From: an uncultured Lachnospiraceae bacterium
GTDB taxonomy: Bacteria > Bacillota > Clostridia > Lachnospirales > Lachnospiraceae
Length of the DNA: 64,000 bases
NCBI GenBank assembly: GCA_937920345.1
Contig: CALGVA010000019.1
Span: 23,847 to 87,846, forward strand
Reading direction: 5' to 3'
Shown: one piece after another, positions 60,075-64,000 of the stretch
Position numbering within the stretch: the stretch's first letter is position 1
How the letters are laid out: each line of letters opens with the position of its first letter
Translations under genes and position numbers: made by a program
Notes under the pieces: generated by a model
Database searches by the model: none
Told to the model about the DNA's origin: nothing
What the model saw: the letters and a program-made list of their open reading frames with translations, nothing else

Positions 60075-61181
60075 TTACCGTACCAGATCCAAATGCTGCA
60101 CTGTAGATACATTGCCGTTCTCATAGAGGAAAATTCCCGTATTTCGGATCATGGCATTATGCTGGTTGTTCTGCTCGGAATTTAGCGCAAACTGTGTCGA
60201 TACATTTCCCAGTCCGATGGCGCCCACGCCCAGATCCGACAAGTGGTACAGCTTGTCATTGCCGTCCTCATCCTTCGTCCAGATGAGCAGCTTCTCCCAG
60301 ATCTCATCCGCCTCGTCGATCCATCCGTTACCGTCCTCATCATACTTCGCCAGATCCGCAAATCCGTTACCCGACTGTGTCCCGAACAATTCTCCGCCGT
60401 CGTTAATCACGCCGTCGCCATTTAAGTCAAGCGCCAGAAATCCGCTGCCTGACTGCAAAGAAGATATCTCTTCCTCCTCACCGTCCTGATCCAGATCAAA
60501 GAAAAACTTCTGATCCGACACCTGTGCGATATTCGTATCCAGATTGATGACAAGCGGATCACAGTAAGTCACCATGCCGGTACTGTATGTTTCCTCATAG
60601 TATTCTTCGAAACTGCGGCTCATGGCAACTTCCAGATTAAAGGACAGTTCTCTGCCGTCCGCCGTCTTCACCATGCCGGTCGTAGAAAATGCAGTATGTT
60701 CCTCTTCCCTGTGATAATACTGGTTCGTAAGCATATTAACCTGATAAACCGGCTGTGCCGAACCCGCACCGTCAAGCGAAGCCGCCGGTCTGTCCCAATG
60801 ATCGGCACCGTATCTTTCTCCCCGGAACTGGAAGAAAAGTTCCATCAGAAACTGTATACACTGCTGCCTGATTGTAATCATCGCATTTTCCGGTGTCTGT
60901 CGCTCTTTTACCTTCGAAGTATTAGACAGATTCTTAAAATGTGTGGAGATATCCTCCAGATTCGCAGCATTCTCCTCAAGTTTTCCGTTCGTATCAGACT
61001 TCTCACTCTGATCTGTATGGTCCCCGGAATTAACCAGATTACCGAACAGACTTCCCAACCCGCCGTATGCCTGGTACTGGGCTGCACCAAGCCGCATACT
61101 GGACCCTCTCACTGATTTGGTTGTCACAGAAGAATATCTTCTGGAAGATTCCATTCCCACTACACTGGAATCAATTCTCAC
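60075..61181 (-). CDS. EF-hand/VCBS-like calcium-binding protein of unknown function
   Basis: 368 residues from a GTG at 61181, chosen because GGAGG lies 6 bases upstream. There is no signal peptide or membrane segment. The N-terminal half is low-complexity with helical parts. The C-terminal part has three acidic loops resembling EF-hand/dockerin calcium sites: FDLDQDGEEEEI, LDLNGDGVINDGGELFG and YDEDGNGWIDEADEIWE (about residues 225-295). It ends with a TAIFLYENGNVSTVQHLDLVR-like segment. This C-terminal layout recurs in uncharacterised clostridial and proteobacterial proteins. No enzyme motif was seen. It is upstream of spoIID on the same strand, with its own region between; a sporulation role is only a guess. 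Confidence 0.7.
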   Translation of the reverse strand: MRIDSSVVGMESSRRYSSVTTKSVRGSSMRLGAAQYQAYGGLGSLFGNLVNSGDHTDQSEKSDTNGKLEENAANLEDISTHFKNLSNTSKVKERQTPENAMITIRQQCIQFLMELFFQFRGERYGADHWDRPAASLDGAGSAQPVYQVNMLTNQYYHREEEHTAFSTTGMVKTADGRELSFNLEVAMSRSFEEYYEETYSTGMVTYCDPLVINLDTNIAQVSDQKFFFDLDQDGEEEEISSLQSGSGFLALDLNGDGVINDGGELFGTQSGNGFADLAKYDEDGNGWIDEADEIWEKLLIWTKDEDGNDKLYHLSDLGVGAIGLGNVSTQFALNSEQNNQHNAMIRNTGIFLYENGNVSTVQHLDLVR

Positions 61182-61255
61182 TTTTCCCTCCTTTTTGTAA
61201 AGACCCGCTTCCTGCCTGTCTGTGCCACCGACTGCACCTTCCCTGATGCATGGCA

Positions 61256-61308
61256 ATAGAAAGGACGGTATCCCGCGGGAAAATCCTTTTCCCTCAAAAA
61301 TACCGTCC
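61256..61308 (-). terminator. Terminator of the aconitase-family gene
   Basis: Stem GGACGGTAT (61263-61271) / ATACCGTCC (61300-61308) with an inner hairpin GGGAAAA/TTTTCCC, followed on the minus strand by TTTCTATT. The remainder of 61309-61502 has no gene. Confidence 0.65.
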
Positions 61309-61502
61309 ATGGTCTGTACATCTCTCAGATTCAAGAAGCAATCGTCCGGCCAAGATCAACCACCCCTCGTACTTTATATATCGGACGCCTGCTCAGATTA
61401 ATTTAGCAGTTATATCCAGTGATTTATATTTTCATGAATCTGTTTATGTTTCATATGCTTCCGAAGAATCACCTGCTGCCATTCATGCCGCCTGCAGTTC
61501 TG

Positions 61503-63803
61503 TCAGGCATCGACTCTGTTATAATTGATCAGGCAGCCCTTCAGGATGATCTGTCTTTCCTCATCCGTCAGTTCTCCCAGGCGCAGCGCGAACTCTGTCA
61601 TCTGTCCTTCTTCTGCGGACACCCTGTATGCCTTGATCACATCCGCCTTCTCTTCCACTGCCTGTCTGATGTCCGGGAAGAACAGATAGTCCAGATTCCG
61701 GAAAGGAAGCTCGCCCTCTTCGATCAGGAACGGAAGCATGCCCCAGTTGATCAGGTTGGAGCGGTAACGTTTCGTCGCATACTCGTTCGCAATATTCGCC
61801 CAGCCGCCTAATACCTTCTGACAACTTGCCGCCTGCTCTCTCGCGGAACCGTCACCCGGCTTCACCGCGAAAATCGTGGACCCAAATCCCGTGTTCTCAT
61901 GTGATGCACCCGCATAAGTCTTCTTAATCACGTCCATCACCGGTTTCACGTCCGGATGTGCCTGGCACGGATGTTCACCCTCCATTCTCGCCTTCTCGGC
62001 GCGCTGGATATCCTTCGCCCGTCCTACATACTCCGGATCTTTTCTGGACAGGGTAAACTCCGCCAGTCCGAGCGGGTTGGAACGATAGGACGATGTCTCT
62101 CCGGAAGGAATCAGCTCATCTGTGGTCGTCACCGGATCATGGATCTCGGATACCACGCGCAGCACCAGATTCTCCGGCAGTGCACCCATGGCAGGCCAGT
62201 CTTTGATATTGGGACCGAACTGAATCTCCACACTCTCGTCCGCCACACCTTTAGAATCAAACACACGATTCTTGTAGATGTTAGCATCAAAATGATATTT
62301 ATACTTATTCAATTCTGCATCAAACTCTGTCGCCGGTGTAAGCATACCCCGATTCGCCGCCGTAGCAGCAATCGAGCGGGCGTCCATCAGCGCCACGGAA
62401 GAGATCTGTCCGTTCTGCAGCTTAGAGCCTTCCCTGTTCGGGAAGTTTCTCGTGGAATGACGGATGCTGAATGCATTGTTGGCCGGTGTATCTCCAGCAC
62501 CGAAACAGGGCCCGCAGAACGCAGTCTTGAGCACCGCGCCGGTCTCCAGAATCGCCGCCGCACAGCCGTTCTTAATCAACTCCATATATACGGGCATCGA
62601 AGCCGGATATACGCTTAAGGTAAAGCCGTCCGCACCAATGTAGGAACCGCGCAGAATATCCGCCGCCGCACAGATATTCTCGAAGCCGCCGCCCGCACAT
62701 CCTGCAATGATACCCTGATCTACCATAAATCTGCCGTCCACAACCTTATCCTGCAGAGAATAAGGTACTGCGCCATCCAGACTCACCTTCGCCCGTTCCT
62801 CCACGTCGTGGAGCACATCCTTCAGGTTCGCATTGACCTCGTCAATGGTATAAGTGTTACTGGGATGGAACGGCATAGCAATCATCGGTCTGATCTTAGA
62901 TAAGTCAACGGTGATCATACCGTCATAGTATGCCACATCGCCCGGCTGCAGCTCTTTATATTCCTCCGCTCTGCCGTGAATATCATAAAATTCCTGAATC
63001 CGGTCATCCGTCTGCCAGATCGAAGATAAGCATGTCGTCTCCGTGGTCATGACATCGATGCCGATCCTGAAATCAGCGCTTAATCCCGCGACACCGGGAC
63101 CGACAAATTCCATCACTTTATTCTTCACATAGCCGTTCGCGAACACCGCACCGATAATGGCAAGCGCCACGTCCTGCGGCCCGACACCCTTCACCGGTTC
63201 CCCGGTCAGGTATACGCCCACAACGCCCGGCATATTGATATCATAGGTCTGGGACAATAACTGCTTTACCAGTTCCGGACCGCCCTCGCCCATCGCCATC
63301 GTGCCGAGCGCGCCATAGCGGGTATGAGAATCGGATCCTAAGATCATCTTACCGCCGCCGGCCAACATCTCTCTGGCATACTGGTGAATAACCGCCTGAT
63401 GTGGAGGCACATAGACACCGCCGTATTTCTTCGCGCATGTCAGCCCGAACATGTGGTCATCCTCATTGATCGTGCCGCCCACCGCACACAAAGAATTATG
63501 ACAGTTGGTCAGCACATAAGGAATCGGGAACTTCTGAAGCCCCGAAGCTCTCGCCGTCTGAATAATACCTACAAATGTGATGTCATGGGATGTCAGTTTA
63601 TCAAATTTAATCTTTAATTTCTCCATGCTGCCGGAGGTGTTGTGCGCCTTAAGAATACCGTATGCCATTGTATTCTGCGCCGCTTCCGCCTTCGGCACCT
63701 CCCGGCCTGTCCTGCTCTTAATCTGTGCCGCCGCCTCTGCACCCTCCGGAACAATCTCTGTTCCATGAAGCAGATATGCACCGCCCTCTGATAATTTGAT
63801 CAT
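61503..63803 (-). CDS. Aconitate hydratase family protein
   Basis: 766 residues. The start at 63803 follows GAGAGGAG. Aconitase fold: [4Fe-4S] ligand region GCAGGGFENICAAADIL, FCGPCFGAGDTPANNAFSIRHSTRNFPNREGSKL with further cluster cysteines and the substrate-binding arginines, and DSHTRYGALGTMAMGEGG. The C-terminal swivel domain contains LILGEYA-like NIANEYATKRYRSNLINWGMLPFL, with RSNLIN the substrate-binding motif. This length and sequence style are typical for the 'hydratase' aconitases of Lachnospiraceae, which feed 2-oxoglutarate for glutamate synthesis. Isomerisation of citrate to isocitrate is likely; a homoaconitase role cannot be excluded. Confidence 0.9.
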   Translation of the reverse strand: MIKLSEGGAYLLHGTEIVPEGAEAAAQIKSRTGREVPKAEAAQNTMAYGILKAHNTSGSMEKLKIKFDKLTSHDITFVGIIQTARASGLQKFPIPYVLTNCHNSLCAVGGTINEDDHMFGLTCAKKYGGVYVPPHQAVIHQYAREMLAGGGKMILGSDSHTRYGALGTMAMGEGGPELVKQLLSQTYDINMPGVVGVYLTGEPVKGVGPQDVALAIIGAVFANGYVKNKVMEFVGPGVAGLSADFRIGIDVMTTETTCLSSIWQTDDRIQEFYDIHGRAEEYKELQPGDVAYYDGMITVDLSKIRPMIAMPFHPSNTYTIDEVNANLKDVLHDVEERAKVSLDGAVPYSLQDKVVDGRFMVDQGIIAGCAGGGFENICAAADILRGSYIGADGFTLSVYPASMPVYMELIKNGCAAAILETGAVLKTAFCGPCFGAGDTPANNAFSIRHSTRNFPNREGSKLQNGQISSVALMDARSIAATAANRGMLTPATEFDAELNKYKYHFDANIYKNRVFDSKGVADESVEIQFGPNIKDWPAMGALPENLVLRVVSEIHDPVTTTDELIPSGETSSYRSNPLGLAEFTLSRKDPEYVGRAKDIQRAEKARMEGEHPCQAHPDVKPVMDVIKKTYAGASHENTGFGSTIFAVKPGDGSAREQAASCQKVLGGWANIANEYATKRYRSNLINWGMLPFLIEEGELPFRNLDYLFFPDIRQAVEEKADVIKAYRVSAEEGQMTEFALRLGELTDEERQIILKGCLINYNRVDA

Positions 63804-63838
63804 AGTAACTCCTCTCTGTGTAACTTTCGTGTAACTTT

Positions 63839-63989
63839 GAGAATGCGTCCTTTGCGTTCTCTCGGACATGACTTAGTTATGCTTGACATCGTTCTTTGAT
63901 GTCTTAGGATAACTTCATGTCTTGGTATAACTCCATGTCTTGATGCAGAGAATGCGCTCTTTGCATTCTCTTGGACATGGTATAGTTAT
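63839..63989. repeat. Structured direct repeats upstream of the aconitase-family gene
   Basis: Two 42-base direct repeats (63839-63880, 63948-63989), each with a GAGAATGC/GCATTCTC-type hairpin followed by GGACATG. Between them lies a second pair: TAACTTCATGTCTTG and TAACTCCATGTCTTG (63910-63943), plus a hairpin GACATC...GATGTC. They occupy the leader or promoter region of the gene; no clear promoter was identified. Confidence 0.75.
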
Positions 63990-64000
63990 ACTTAGGCTGC

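Noticed and set aside
61182..61334. 51-codon N-terminal extension of the EF-hand-like protein, from a TTG
   Set aside because: It runs through the terminator hairpin at 61256-61308; the GTG at 61181 has a GGAGG at ideal distance.

Overview
The window looks like chromosome from a motile, endospore-forming Firmicute of the Lachnospiraceae (Clostridia) type, close to 50% GC. Evidence: a SipL-type spore coat morphogenesis gene and a spoIID-spoIIQ pair, both with sigma-E-like promoters; two flagellins behind a sigma-D-type promoter; YesM/YesN two-component regulation; LplB/LplC-type sugar permeases; GH31, GH42, GH29 and GH53 glycosidases; and strong AGGAGG ribosome sites throughout. No rRNA, tRNA or CRISPR array was recognised. 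Genus cannot be fixed from the sequence alone.

Layout. 1-815: the 3'-truncated (at the window edge) ispE with a clean promoter and a palindromic leader. 1.0-3.3 kb: relic of a mobile element (TnpV, an XRE regulator with membrane anchor, and a serine recombinase that has lost its catalytic domain). 3.6-5.5 kb: a DUF5610-like protein and a serine hydrolase. 6.0-19.8 kb: a glycan locus with beta-galactosidase (GH42), alpha-fucosidase (GH29), YesN regulator, solute-binding protein, two permeases, YesM kinase and alpha-xylosidase (GH31). The three exo-enzymes match the three bonds of a fucosylated xyloglucan side chain, so uptake and intracellular stripping of xyloglucan oligosaccharides is the best reading. 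20-27.5 kb: phosphoribosyltransferase-like protein, lipoprotein, DUF6020-type membrane protein, and an ECF sigma/membrane protein/ABC exporter operon. 27.7-32.3 kb: a galactan locus with a secreted and a cytoplasmic GH53 galactanase and a divergent AraC regulator.

32.4-38.9 kb is a run of regulators and small-molecule enzymes: two WYL regulators, two GNAT proteins, a methyltransferase, an MBL hydrolase and a cysteine hydrolase. It contains a transcription attenuator (promoter, 20-codon leader peptide, mutually exclusive hairpins, terminator) in front of a two-domain acetyltransferase, and a MITE-like palindromic element. 38.9-44.1 kb: a membrane/spermidine-synthase-like fusion, sipL, and an ECF sigma/anti-sigma pair. 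44.4-46.2 kb is an AT-rich two-gene insertion encoding an SMC/OLD-like ATPase and a PIN-like nuclease, a plausible undescribed defence module. 46.3-53.4 kb: pyrimidine genes pyrD-pyrK and pyrC separated by two tandem flagellins and a MarR/FMN-protein operon. 53.4-61.2 kb: PrcB-like lipoprotein, PlsC acyltransferase, a GH9-like lipoprotein with altered catalytic motifs, an amidohydrolase, spoIIQ, spoIID and an EF-hand-like protein. 61.5-64 kb: an aconitase-family hydratase with a repeat-rich upstream region.

The strongest candidates for something new are the ATPase/PIN pair, the attenuator controlling the tandem GNAT gene, and the structured repeats between genes. All family calls come from motif recognition by eye; no database search was run.
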